9,450 nt of DNA, taken from positions 1 through 9,450 of the forward strand of contig JADMKR010000256.1 in assembly GCA_015478765.1 (NCBI GenBank). Direction: 5' to 3'. Both the position numbers and the translations under genes were made by a program. Each line of letters begins with the position of its first letter. The first letter of the stretch is position 1. Of this stretch, positions 1-6,512 are shown piece by piece. This stretch comes from Flavobacterium sp. (GTDB lineage Bacteria; Bacteroidota; Bacteroidia; Flavobacteriales; Flavobacteriaceae). The notes under the pieces were generated by a model. It had not been told where the DNA came from. It saw only the letters and a program-made list of their open reading frames with translations, and made no database searches.

Positions 1-1
1 T

Positions 2-313
2 CCCATTCCAAAACACGACGCCGACCGCTCATTTGATGCTGCGACTTGCATTGGATGCGGAGCCTGCGTCGCGAGCTGCAAGAACTCATCGGCCATGCTT
101 TTCGTAGCCGCAAAAGTTTCGCAATTGGCTCTCTTGCCGCAAGGACGCGTAGAAGCACATGACAGGGTTTTAAATATGGTTAACCAAATGGACGCCGAAG
201 GTTTTGGAAACTGCTCTGTAACCGGCGCCTGCGAAGTCGAGTGCCCCAAAGGAATATCACTCGAGAATATCGCCAGAATGAACCGCGAGTATTTAAAAGC
301 TACGGTCCGATAA
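2..313 (+). CDS. sdhB: Succinate dehydrogenase/fumarate reductase iron-sulfur subunit, C-terminal part (5' end outside window)
   Basis: This is the last 103 residues of the iron-sulfur subunit of respiratory complex II, which passes electrons from the flavoprotein SdhA to the membrane quinone site on the cytoplasmic side of the inner membrane. The visible part holds the C-terminal ferredoxin-like domain. CIGCGACVASC (visible residues 16-26) is the CxxCxxCxxxC cluster motif, and a second cysteine set, C-x5-C-x3-CP, lies in GNCSVTGACEVECPKG. Together these ligate the [4Fe-4S] and [3Fe-4S] centres. The segment between them (NSSAMLFVAAKVSQLALLPQ) resembles Bacteroidota-type, cytochrome-b-linked SdhB. 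The frame is open from base 2, so the N-terminal [2Fe-2S] domain lies upstream of the window. In this phylum the usual order is sdhC-sdhA-sdhB. The strong terminator directly after the stop fits sdhB being last in its operon. Confidence 0.95.
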   Translation, partial: PIPKHDADRSFDAATCIGCGACVASCKNSSAMLFVAAKVSQLALLPQGRVEAHDRVLNMVNQMDAEGFGNCSVTGACEVECPKGISLENIARMNREYLKATVR

Positions 314-318
314 ATATC

Positions 319-348
319 AAACGCATCTTACCCGATGCGTTTTTTTTT
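319..348 (+). terminator. Rho-independent terminator after sdhB
   Basis: A perfect stem of AAACGCATC against GATGCGTTT encloses a six-base loop (TTACCC). It runs straight into an uninterrupted T tract (340-348). It begins 6 bases after the sdhB stop codon, which is the classic intrinsic terminator arrangement for the end of the sdh operon. The stem sequence is seen directly; its activity is inferred. Confidence 0.92.
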
Positions 349-355
349 GTTTTTA

Positions 356-389
356 TTTGGGCGTTTTCGCGCCTTCCGCTATATCTTTT
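356..389 (+). promoter_or_regulatory. Possible Bacteroidota-type promoter upstream of the mannosidase operon
   Basis: TTTG (356-359) is followed 22 bases later by TATCTTTT (382-389). This resembles the phylum's -33 TTTG/TTG and -7 TAnnTTTG elements with one mismatch in the -7 box. The -7 box overlaps the left arm of the 385-438 inverted repeat, so a factor bound there could block it. A rival -7 candidate, TATATTTA (504-511), lies only 17 bases before the GH92 start codon but has no TTG at the right distance. The sequence does not decide between them. Confidence 0.3.
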
Positions 390-438
390 TAAATGCTAAT
401 GTCAACTGCAAGCCGGATAATTGCAGTCATTTAAAAAG
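385..438. repeat. Nested perfect inverted repeat (11 bp + 7 bp) between sdhB and the mannosidase gene
   Basis: CTTTTTAAATG (385-395) is perfectly matched by CATTTAAAAAG (428-438). Directly inside the right arm, TTGCAGT (421-427) is the exact complement of ACTGCAA (405-411). As RNA this would fold into an 11-bp outer stem, a one-sided 9-base bulge (396-404), a 7-bp inner stem and a 9-base loop (412-420). No T tract follows on either strand, so it is not an ordinary terminator. It could be an operator with arms about four helical turns apart, a structured 5' leader, or a small RNA. A weaker GC-rich hairpin, GCCGC/GCGGC (442-446 and 460-464), follows it. Confidence 0.8.
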
Positions 439-528
439 GATGCCGCTGCAACCGCTAACGCGGCCGGTGGCTGTCCAAGTCATAATCCGCATAAAAATAT
501 TCTTATATTTACTATTTAACCCCTTCCG

Positions 529-3333
529 ATGAAATACTTCCAAATATTGTTTTTCGTTACTGCATCCGCGTTGGCGCAAAACTACCAGCAATATGTAAAT
601 CCGTTTATCGGCACCGGCGGACACGGGCACACATTTCCGGGTGCGACGACGCCTTTCGGGATGGTGCAATTATCACCCGACACTCGAATCGACGGAAGCT
701 GGGATGGTTGCTCGGGATATCACTATTCAGACAATGTCATTTACGGATTTTCGCATACGCACCTAAACGGCACCGGCGTGTCCGATTTTGGCGATATCAT
801 GCTAATGCCAACCATGGGCGAACCTGTATTGGACGAGAAAGAGTATTCATCGTCGTTTTCGCATAAAAATGAAAAAGCCAGCGCCGGTTTTTATTCGGTG
901 AAACTCGACAAGCACAATATCGACGTGGCCTTGACAACATCGACGCGCGTTGGATTCCATGAATATAAATTCAACAAGTCGGGGCAGGCGAATATTATAC
1001 TCGATTTAAATCACCGCGACTTATTGTTGATGGGCGAGGTGCGCATCATCGACAATCAAACCATCGAAGTAATGCGCAACAGTTCGGGTTGGGCGCAAAA
1101 CCAGTTCGTTTATGCTCGCATCGAATTCAGTGAGCCGTTAATTATCACCAAAGCACACAGTAATTCAGTCGCACCTGCCAAAACCACCGATCGGTTTTTT
1201 GCAGGAAATTTGCTCGCGATTTCGTTTTCAAAACAAGTCAAAAAAGGTGATAGAATAATGGTGAAAGTCGCGTTGTCGCCTACCGGGACAGCTGGTGCAA
1301 AACTCAATATATCGGAAATCCCACATTGGGATTTTGGCTTGGTCAAAAAACAGGCGCAGGAACTTTGGAACACAGAGTTGCGTAAGATTGAAATCACTGA
1401 AAAAGACAAAAACAAACTGTCAATATTCTACACGGCGCTATACCATACGATGATTCAGCCAAATATTGCACAGGACATCGATGGCAAATACCGAGGCCGG
1501 GATGAGCAGATCCACACCGCTGAAGGATTCGATTACTACACCGTATTTTCGCTTTGGGATACGTTCCGCGCGGCGCACCCGTTGTACACAATAATCGATA
1601 AAAAACGAACTTCCGATTTCGTAAATACATTTTTAAAGCAATATGAACAGGGCGGAAGACTTCCGGTCTGGGAACTCGCATCTAATGAAACCGATTGCAT
1701 GATTGGTTATCATTCAGTTTCGGTAATTGCCGACGCGATGGCAAAAGGCATCAAAGGATTCGATTACGAAATAGCTTTCGAAGCTGCCAAAAACAGTGCG
1801 ATGCTGAATCACCTTGGGCTCGATGCTTATAAGATGAATGGTTTCATTTCGATAGACGATGAACACGAAAGCGTTTCCAAGACACTTGAATATGCCTATG
1901 ACGATTGGTGCATCGCGCAAATGGCGGCTATGTTGAACAAGACTGACGAATACCAATATTTCATGGAGCGTTCCCAAAGCTGGAAGAACATTTTCGACCC
2001 GAGTGTGGGATTTATGCGTCCGAAGAAGAACGGTGGGTGGGACAAACCTTTCGATGCGCGGGAAGTCAACAATAATTTCACCGAAGGAAATTCCTGGCAA
2101 TACTCCTTTTTCGTGCCGCAGGATATCCCCGGGATGATTGCAGCGTATGGCGGTCCTGAAAAATTCGAACAAAAACTGGACGAAATGTTTACACTGCCAT
2201 CAAAAACAACGGGAAGAGAACAGGTGGATATTACCGGGTTGATCGGTCAATACGCACACGGAAACGAGCCCAGTCACCATATAACATATTTGTATAATTT
2301 CGTCGGCAAGCCAGAAAAGACAGTTGATCGTGTTGGTTATATTTTAAATGAATTTTATAAAAACTCACCTGACGGACTCATCGGCAACGAAGACTGTGGG
2401 CAGATGAGCGCATGGTATGTGTTGAGTTCGCTTGGAATTTATTCTGTTACGCCCGGACAACCCCATTGGAGCACAGCGAAGCCATATTTCCGTAGCGCCA
2501 AGATCAATTATGAAGATGGAACATCGCAAACAATTACATCATCGGTCTCAGAAAAAAATTTGAGAAGCATCGGTAAGTTTGCCAATGCTACATTTGAAAC
2601 TCCCACATACAATTCAATCCTTCCTGTGCCTGTTATAGAATCGGCCAGCAAAGCGTTTAGGGATCAGTTGATTATTTCGATTCAGAGCACTTCTGGGTCG
2701 GCTGTTTATTATATGTTGACAGATCATAAACACATCGCTGCAAAACCTGCTTATCAATTGTACACGTCACCTATTGCAATTTCGGAATCGTCGAATATTT
2801 CGGCGTATGCCGAATTAAACGGTCAAAAAAGCAATGTCGTTTCTTCATCATTTTACAAAAAGCCGAATGATTATTCAATCACGCTTTTATCTACATATAA
2901 TCCGCAATACCACGCCGGCGGTCCTGAAGGACTGATAGATGGAATCGCAGGCGATGAAAATTGGCGAAAAGGCGACTGGCAGGGCTATCAGGGGCAGGAC
3001 TTCGAATGTGTAATTGACTTGAAAGAAAGTAAAGAATTGACCAGTTTTTATGCAAATTTTCTTCAGGATTCCCGGTCGTGGATCTTGATGCCGACGCAAG
3101 TTGAATTCTACATTTCAAATGACAACAAGAATTTCAGATTGCTGAAATCGGTGTCAAGTACAATAACGCCTCAGGATTACAAAACACAAACGAGTCAATA
3201 CATCCATAAATCTACGCCAGTGGAAGCGCGATATGTAAAGGTGAAGGCCAAGAATTTTGGCAAATTACCTGATTGGCATCAAGGTCATGGCGGCGATGCA
3301 TTTATATTTATTGACGAAATATCGGTACGATAA
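529..3333 (+). CDS. Secreted GH92 family alpha-mannosidase with CHB_HEX-like and F5/8 type C (discoidin) C-terminal domains
   Basis: This is an exo-acting alpha-mannosidase of glycoside hydrolase family 92, a family of calcium-dependent inverting enzymes that trim mannose from N-glycans and yeast-type mannans. Residues 1-16 form a signal peptide (hydrophobic core, then ALA|Q) with no lipobox cysteine, so it is probably periplasmic or secreted. Family hallmarks are VNPFIGTGGHGHTFPGATTP (23-42), WDGCSGYHY (58-66), GFSHTHLNGTGVSD (73-86), SLWDTFR around 341-347, FTEGNSWQY (E519), GNEPSHHI (E580) and GNEDCGQMSAWY (D622). These conserved acidic residues are the candidates for catalysis and calcium binding. 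The GH92 core ends near residue 665. A chitobiase C-terminal-like beta domain (about 698-781) and a discoidin-like domain (about 782-934) follow and may bind carbohydrate. The stop overlaps the next ATG, so the two genes are co-transcribed. The exact linkage specificity cannot be read from the sequence. Confidence 0.95.
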   Translation: MKYFQILFFVTASALAQNYQQYVNPFIGTGGHGHTFPGATTPFGMVQLSPDTRIDGSWDGCSGYHYSDNVIYGFSHTHLNGTGVSDFGDIMLMPTMGEPVLDEKEYSSSFSHKNEKASAGFYSVKLDKHNIDVALTTSTRVGFHEYKFNKSGQANIILDLNHRDLLLMGEVRIIDNQTIEVMRNSSGWAQNQFVYARIEFSEPLIITKAHSNSVAPAKTTDRFFAGNLLAISFSKQVKKGDRIMVKVALSPTGTAGAKLNISEIPHWDFGLVKKQAQELWNTELRKIEITEKDKNKLSIFYTALYHTMIQPNIAQDIDGKYRGRDEQIHTAEGFDYYTVFSLWDTFRAAHPLYTIIDKKRTSDFVNTFLKQYEQGGRLPVWELASNETDCMIGYHSVSVIADAMAKGIKGFDYEIAFEAAKNSAMLNHLGLDAYKMNGFISIDDEHESVSKTLEYAYDDWCIAQMAAMLNKTDEYQYFMERSQSWKNIFDPSVGFMRPKKNGGWDKPFDAREVNNNFTEGNSWQYSFFVPQDIPGMIAAYGGPEKFEQKLDEMFTLPSKTTGREQVDITGLIGQYAHGNEPSHHITYLYNFVGKPEKTVDRVGYILNEFYKNSPDGLIGNEDCGQMSAWYVLSSLGIYSVTPGQPHWSTAKPYFRSAKINYEDGTSQTITSSVSEKNLRSIGKFANATFETPTYNSILPVPVIESASKAFRDQLIISIQSTSGSAVYYMLTDHKHIAAKPAYQLYTSPIAISESSNISAYAELNGQKSNVVSSSFYKKPNDYSITLLSTYNPQYHAGGPEGLIDGIAGDENWRKGDWQGYQGQDFECVIDLKESKELTSFYANFLQDSRSWILMPTQVEFYISNDNKNFRLLKSVSSTITPQDYKTQTSQYIHKSTPVEARYVKVKAKNFGKLPDWHQGHGGDAFIFIDEISVR

Positions 3334-4106
3334 TGAAAAACGAATTAAACATTGCACTGATTCAGGGTCCGCTTTTATGGCACGACGCTGCAGCGAATCG
3401 AGCTTATTTCGAGGAAAGGATTAGGGCTACGAATGAAGTAGATTTATTTGTGTTGCCGGAGATGTTTACCACCGGATTTACGATGGAACCAAGCGTGGTT
3501 GCAGAGAATATGGAAGGCGCCACCGTTGAATGGATGAGAAACATGGCTATGGAACTCCGCTGTGCGATTACGGGAAGCGTTGTGATTGGTGAATCTGGGC
3601 AATTTTATAACCGGCTGATATTTGCAGCGCCAGATGGTAGCATCCAAACCTATGACAAGCGCCATTTGTTTAGCCTGGCTCACGAAGACCAATATTATAA
3701 AGCCGGACAAGACAAATTGATCGTCGAGTATAGAGGTTGGCGGCTATGTCCATTAGTTTGTTATGACCTCAGGTTCCCGGTTTTTGCCCGAAACGCAAAC
3801 GACTATGACGTTTTACTATTTGTAGCGAACTGGCCGGAACAGCGGATTGATGCATGGGATAAATTACTTGTTGCCCGCGCGATCGAGAATATGGCCTATG
3901 TGGTGGCAACAAATAGAACCGGACTTGATGTGAATGGTCACAATTATCCGGGACATTCACAAGTTGTAAATGAGTTAGGCCAATATATCATCGAGCCAGG
4001 TTGGACAGAAGGTGTGCTGACTGCGACGTTATCTTATGACAAGCTCCAAAACATCCGCAAAAAATTCGGATTTTTAGACGATCGCGATAATTTTACGGTA
4101 GTATAA
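3333..4106 (+). CDS. Omega-amidase-type nitrilase superfamily carbon-nitrogen hydrolase
   Basis: This 257-residue cytoplasmic hydrolase belongs to the nitrilase superfamily. The closest recognisable group is omega-amidase (YafV/Nit2-like), which hydrolyses alpha-ketoglutaramate and alpha-ketosuccinamate to the keto acid plus ammonia and so clears the products of glutamine transamination, for example in methionine salvage. The catalytic set is intact: E43 in LPEMFTTGF, K109 in YDKRHLF, C143 in LVCYDLRFP, and the second glutamate E118 in AHEDQYY. The length is normal for the family and no signal peptide is present. The ATG shares one base with the GH92 stop codon (TAATG), implying translational coupling. 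The functional link with a secreted mannosidase is not obvious and may only be shared transcription. The 3' end overlaps the convergent lipoprotein gene by 14 bases. Family membership is firm; the substrate is inferred from similarity. Confidence 0.92.
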   Translation: MKNELNIALIQGPLLWHDAAANRAYFEERIRATNEVDLFVLPEMFTTGFTMEPSVVAENMEGATVEWMRNMAMELRCAITGSVVIGESGQFYNRLIFAAPDGSIQTYDKRHLFSLAHEDQYYKAGQDKLIVEYRGWRLCPLVCYDLRFPVFARNANDYDVLLFVANWPEQRIDAWDKLLVARAIENMAYVVATNRTGLDVNGHNYPGHSQVVNELGQYIIEPGWTEGVLTATLSYDKLQNIRKKFGFLDDRDNFTVV

Positions 4107-5682
4107 AGGTTTCTTCGACATCCCAATTGGCTCGGACTTCTATGGCCCCGGGAAAGTGAATTACTTGTTCGCTCTGGCGCCGCTGCAGGAAATTTCCCGG
4201 ATCCCATTCCCTGTTGGCATTTTCGTCATAAATTAACCTTACTGAATACAATGCAGGGTCTATTGCCTCGAATTGAATAGTTGTTTGTTCGCCAGAGAAT
4301 CCGCGCACGCGGACCTCGCCTTTGCTGTCGGTGAGTTCAATGATTATTGGAAACTGCCGCACATTTTGAAGGTTAATCCGAAGATTCCCATAGTCCGACA
4401 ATTTGTTGGTCGCCAGTTTATAGCTAATTGTATCGTTGGCTTGTCCATAGAAGCTCGTCAATGCGCCGGGCAAAAGCCTAACATTATAGCGCTGCTCAGG
4501 ATCTCTTTTAAAATCGACAATTATCTGCTGATTGAATTTGTCTTCTTCGATCTTAAAAGCGATTGAAGCAGAATCTTTGTCGATTACCTGAATCAAGGCT
4601 GAGTCTATTGCGGAAATTGGAATTGAAGATTGTATTTTAAATGATTCCCGCAGCGGCAGTATATTAGTGGTCGATGCAGAAAAACTTAAAGTATCTTGCT
4701 TAAGGTTTCTCATTTTTACATTGAACTTCTTTTCATAGTCGGTCGTTGAAATTTGCAGATCAAGTGAATCGACCTTTATAGGTCTAAACCATAGCTGAAG
4801 CGAATCGGCACCTTTTAATTTTGTAATTTCCGCTGTTACTTCCTGCCCTGAACTGAATAAGGCCGCGCTGGCTTTTCGCGGATCGCCTTCGTATCCTATG
4901 ACAATTCTGTTTGTTGCCGCATGAGATGCCTGCAAAGCTCGAAATGCGGGTTTTTCCTTAAAAAGCTCCAATTCGTAAAGCGTATCTGTAGGGATGGTTA
5001 TGAATTTATTTTGGAATGCTATTTTATCGGATTTCGGATTATATATGTTATTGTTGTTATCGTCTTTTAATGCCATTAGCAGATAATTCCCTGCTTTCAG
5101 GTTTTCAAGTCGCCAGATATTGGAAGTGTCCTGCGTTCTGGTAATATATCGGGGCGGTTGTTTATAAATGATTGAATCGGAATACGTCTCGTCAACTTCA
5201 TAAAGCATGATCGATACATTGTTGTCGGTCGTTTTATCATACGCATCCTTTATCCTACCCGCCACAAGTAGTGAATCGATGTATGAGCCGGTTGAGAAAA
5301 CGTATTTAAATTGTGGATATGGGTTGCCTTCGTTATTATCCTGAATACTTTGCCCAAAGTTCAGGCTATATGTGGTGTTTGGTTGTAGCGTATCCATCAA
5401 TCTTATCGACAGGGTTTTACTGGCTGTTGACGGTGTGATGATTGGCGCCCGATTGGCGGGAGGGGAAATGATTAACTGCTTGTTGGCATCTTTGAGCTTC
5501 ACATATTCATCAAAGGTGAGCTTTATGGTATTTCCTTTAAAATCAGTGCTGTAGTTGGGCGGCATGCTTTGCCGAAGCGTGGGCGGAATAGTGTCTTTTA
5601 GCCCTCCGGTAATCGAGCCTCTTTTGGCACAGCCAGTGGCTAAGAATGATAAAAGTGAAAGTATAAACAGCGTTAATCGCAT
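4093..5682 (-). CDS. Ig-like (Big_5) domain-containing lipoprotein
   Basis: This is a 529-residue predicted lipoprotein of a family common in Flavobacteriia, with no established biochemical function. Residues 1-17 form a lipoprotein signal ending in LATG-C18, so Cys18 is the likely lipidation site. The following residues (AKRGS) are basic rather than acidic, which argues against the acidic surface-export signal of some Bacteroidota lipoproteins and suggests an outer-membrane protein facing the periplasm. RGSITGGLKDTIPP (21-34) is the family's signature opening and leads into a Big_5 Ig-like domain (about 31-132). A carboxypeptidase-regulatory-like beta-sandwich with DDNNNNIYNPKSDKI (207-221) follows. 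The C-terminus carries a second, similar acidic loop, DENANREWDPGN (486-497); both resemble calcium-loop-type turns. It lies 64 bases downstream of comF on the same strand, probably in one transcript. It meets the nitrilase gene tail-to-tail with no space for a dedicated terminator. Confidence 0.88.
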   Translation of the reverse strand: MRLTLFILSLLSFLATGCAKRGSITGGLKDTIPPTLRQSMPPNYSTDFKGNTIKLTFDEYVKLKDANKQLIISPPANRAPIITPSTASKTLSIRLMDTLQPNTTYSLNFGQSIQDNNEGNPYPQFKYVFSTGSYIDSLLVAGRIKDAYDKTTDNNVSIMLYEVDETYSDSIIYKQPPRYITRTQDTSNIWRLENLKAGNYLLMALKDDNNNNIYNPKSDKIAFQNKFITIPTDTLYELELFKEKPAFRALQASHAATNRIVIGYEGDPRKASAALFSSGQEVTAEITKLKGADSLQLWFRPIKVDSLDLQISTTDYEKKFNVKMRNLKQDTLSFSASTTNILPLRESFKIQSSIPISAIDSALIQVIDKDSASIAFKIEEDKFNQQIIVDFKRDPEQRYNVRLLPGALTSFYGQANDTISYKLATNKLSDYGNLRINLQNVRQFPIIIELTDSKGEVRVRGFSGEQTTIQFEAIDPALYSVRLIYDENANREWDPGNFLQRRQSEQVIHFPGAIEVRANWDVEETFILP

Positions 5683-5746
5683 TGGTGAAATTTACCGCAA
5701 AATAGCGATTATAATCGTCATTGGAAAAATGTTTTTAATTGTTTAA

Positions 5747-6430
5747 CTACGAGTGTGACATCGCCATACAAGCAATACTTATTTTCGCATCGGGAATAGC
5801 AAGAAGCGCTTTGCCGCAAGCTTCTAATGTTGCGCCGGTCGTCAGTACATCATCGATCAGCAGAAAATGTTGGCCATGGTTCGCTGCAGTGAAATTTGCA
5901 GAAAACAGTGCTGTTTTTAGATCCGATCTGCCTAATAAATTTTTCTTGGTTTGCGTTTTCGTATACAGATTTCGGCAAAGTAAACTTTCGTTCATCGGAA
6001 CATCCAGCTTGTCGGCCAACGCCTTCCCAAATGAACTGACTTGGTTATAGCCGCGTTCTCTTAGGCGCTTTAGATGCAATGGTACCGGAACGATTTGATC
6101 AATATCCGTCAGTAGGTGACAGGCGCGGAGTTCGTCACCATACCATTTTCCGATTTCGGTGCCAATTTGTTGCTGGCCCCGGTATTTTAGTTTGTGTATC
6201 ATCTGTTGGACGATTCCGCTTTTTTTAAAAAGCATCATTGCCATTGCGGATTCTACTGGTAACCGTCCGTAGAACTTTTGAAAAGCCTCGTTTTCGGGAT
6301 GCAAATGGTGGTTTGACAGCGGAATGTTATGTCGGCATTCAGTACAGATGGTAATTTCTCCGGTTAGAAGGATGGCGTCGCAACCGCAGCATACCATTGG
6401 GTAGAACAGGTCAATTAGGCTTTTAAACAT
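5747..6430 (-). CDS. comF: ComF family phosphoribosyltransferase-like protein
   Basis: This 227-residue cytoplasmic protein belongs to the ComF/GntX family, which is needed for DNA uptake in several naturally competent bacteria and is thought to act with the ComFA helicase or DprA on incoming single-stranded DNA. The N-terminus has a zinc-finger-like cysteine set, C14-x2-C17 and C29-x2-C32, with an extra C15. The core has VPVPLHLKRLRERGYNQ (114-130) and the type I phosphoribosyltransferase loop LLIDDVLTTGATL (190-202), where D193 and D194 match the ribose-phosphate-binding acidic pair. The length is typical and the start is the first ATG before the characteristic short segment leading to the cysteines. 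It diverges from glyS across 82 bases. The Ig-like lipoprotein gene follows downstream. Its role in competence is inferred from the family, since other competence genes are not in view. Confidence 0.93.
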   Translation of the reverse strand: MFKSLIDLFYPMVCCGCDAILLTGEITICTECRHNIPLSNHHLHPENEAFQKFYGRLPVESAMAMMLFKKSGIVQQMIHKLKYRGQQQIGTEIGKWYGDELRACHLLTDIDQIVPVPLHLKRLRERGYNQVSSFGKALADKLDVPMNESLLCRNLYTKTQTKKNLLGRSDLKTALFSANFTAANHGQHFLLIDDVLTTGATLEACGKALLAIPDAKISIACMAMSHS

Positions 6431-6450
6431 TTTGATTGGCTTTGATATTA

Positions 6451-6477
6451 TAAAAGTATAAAAAAGACAAATTCAAA
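6451..6477 (-). promoter_or_regulatory. Candidate promoter for comF-lipoprotein transcript
   Basis: Read on the minus strand, TTTG (6477-6474) is followed by TACTTTTA (6458-6451), one mismatch from the Bacteroidota -7 box TAnnTTTG. The 15-base spacer is somewhat shorter than usual. The box ends 20 bases before the comF ATG, giving a short leader. Both elements lie in the 82-base comF/glyS divergent gap, which must hold the promoters of both genes. Confidence 0.35.
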
Positions 6478-6499
6478 GATTAAATCGCCCCACTTTTTA

Positions 6500-6507
6500 T
6501 ATTTTTG
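6500..6507 (+). promoter_or_regulatory. TAnnTTTG -7 box immediately upstream of glyS
   Basis: TATTTTTG matches the Bacteroidota -7 consensus TAnnTTTG at every fixed position and sits 5 bases before the glyS ATG (TTTGCAGCTATGG). Known promoters of this type start transcription about 5-8 bases after the box, so the mRNA would begin at or next to the ATG, i.e. be leaderless or nearly so. No TTG is visible at the usual -33 distance. Confidence 0.55.
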
Positions 6508-6512
6508 CAGCT

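Noticed and set aside
359..373. GC-rich GGGCG-TTTT-CGCGCC hairpin after the sdhB terminator
   Set aside because: Only a 3-4 bp stem and no T tract after it; too weak to call a second terminator.
335..532. Open frame of 65 codons between sdhB and the mannosidase gene
   Set aside because: It starts inside the sdhB terminator hairpin, translates its T tract as a Phe/Leu run, crosses the inverted repeat and overlaps the GH92 start; no recognisable protein features.
1714..2172. Long minus-strand open frame inside the GH92 gene
   Set aside because: It lies opposite a strongly conserved GH92 coding region and its translation has no recognisable features; a shadow frame.
5706..5717. Perfect 12-bp palindrome CGATTATAATCG upstream of the Ig-like lipoprotein gene
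   Set aside because: About two 12-bp palindromes are expected by chance in a window of this size, and nothing nearby such as a promoter box or second copy supports an operator.
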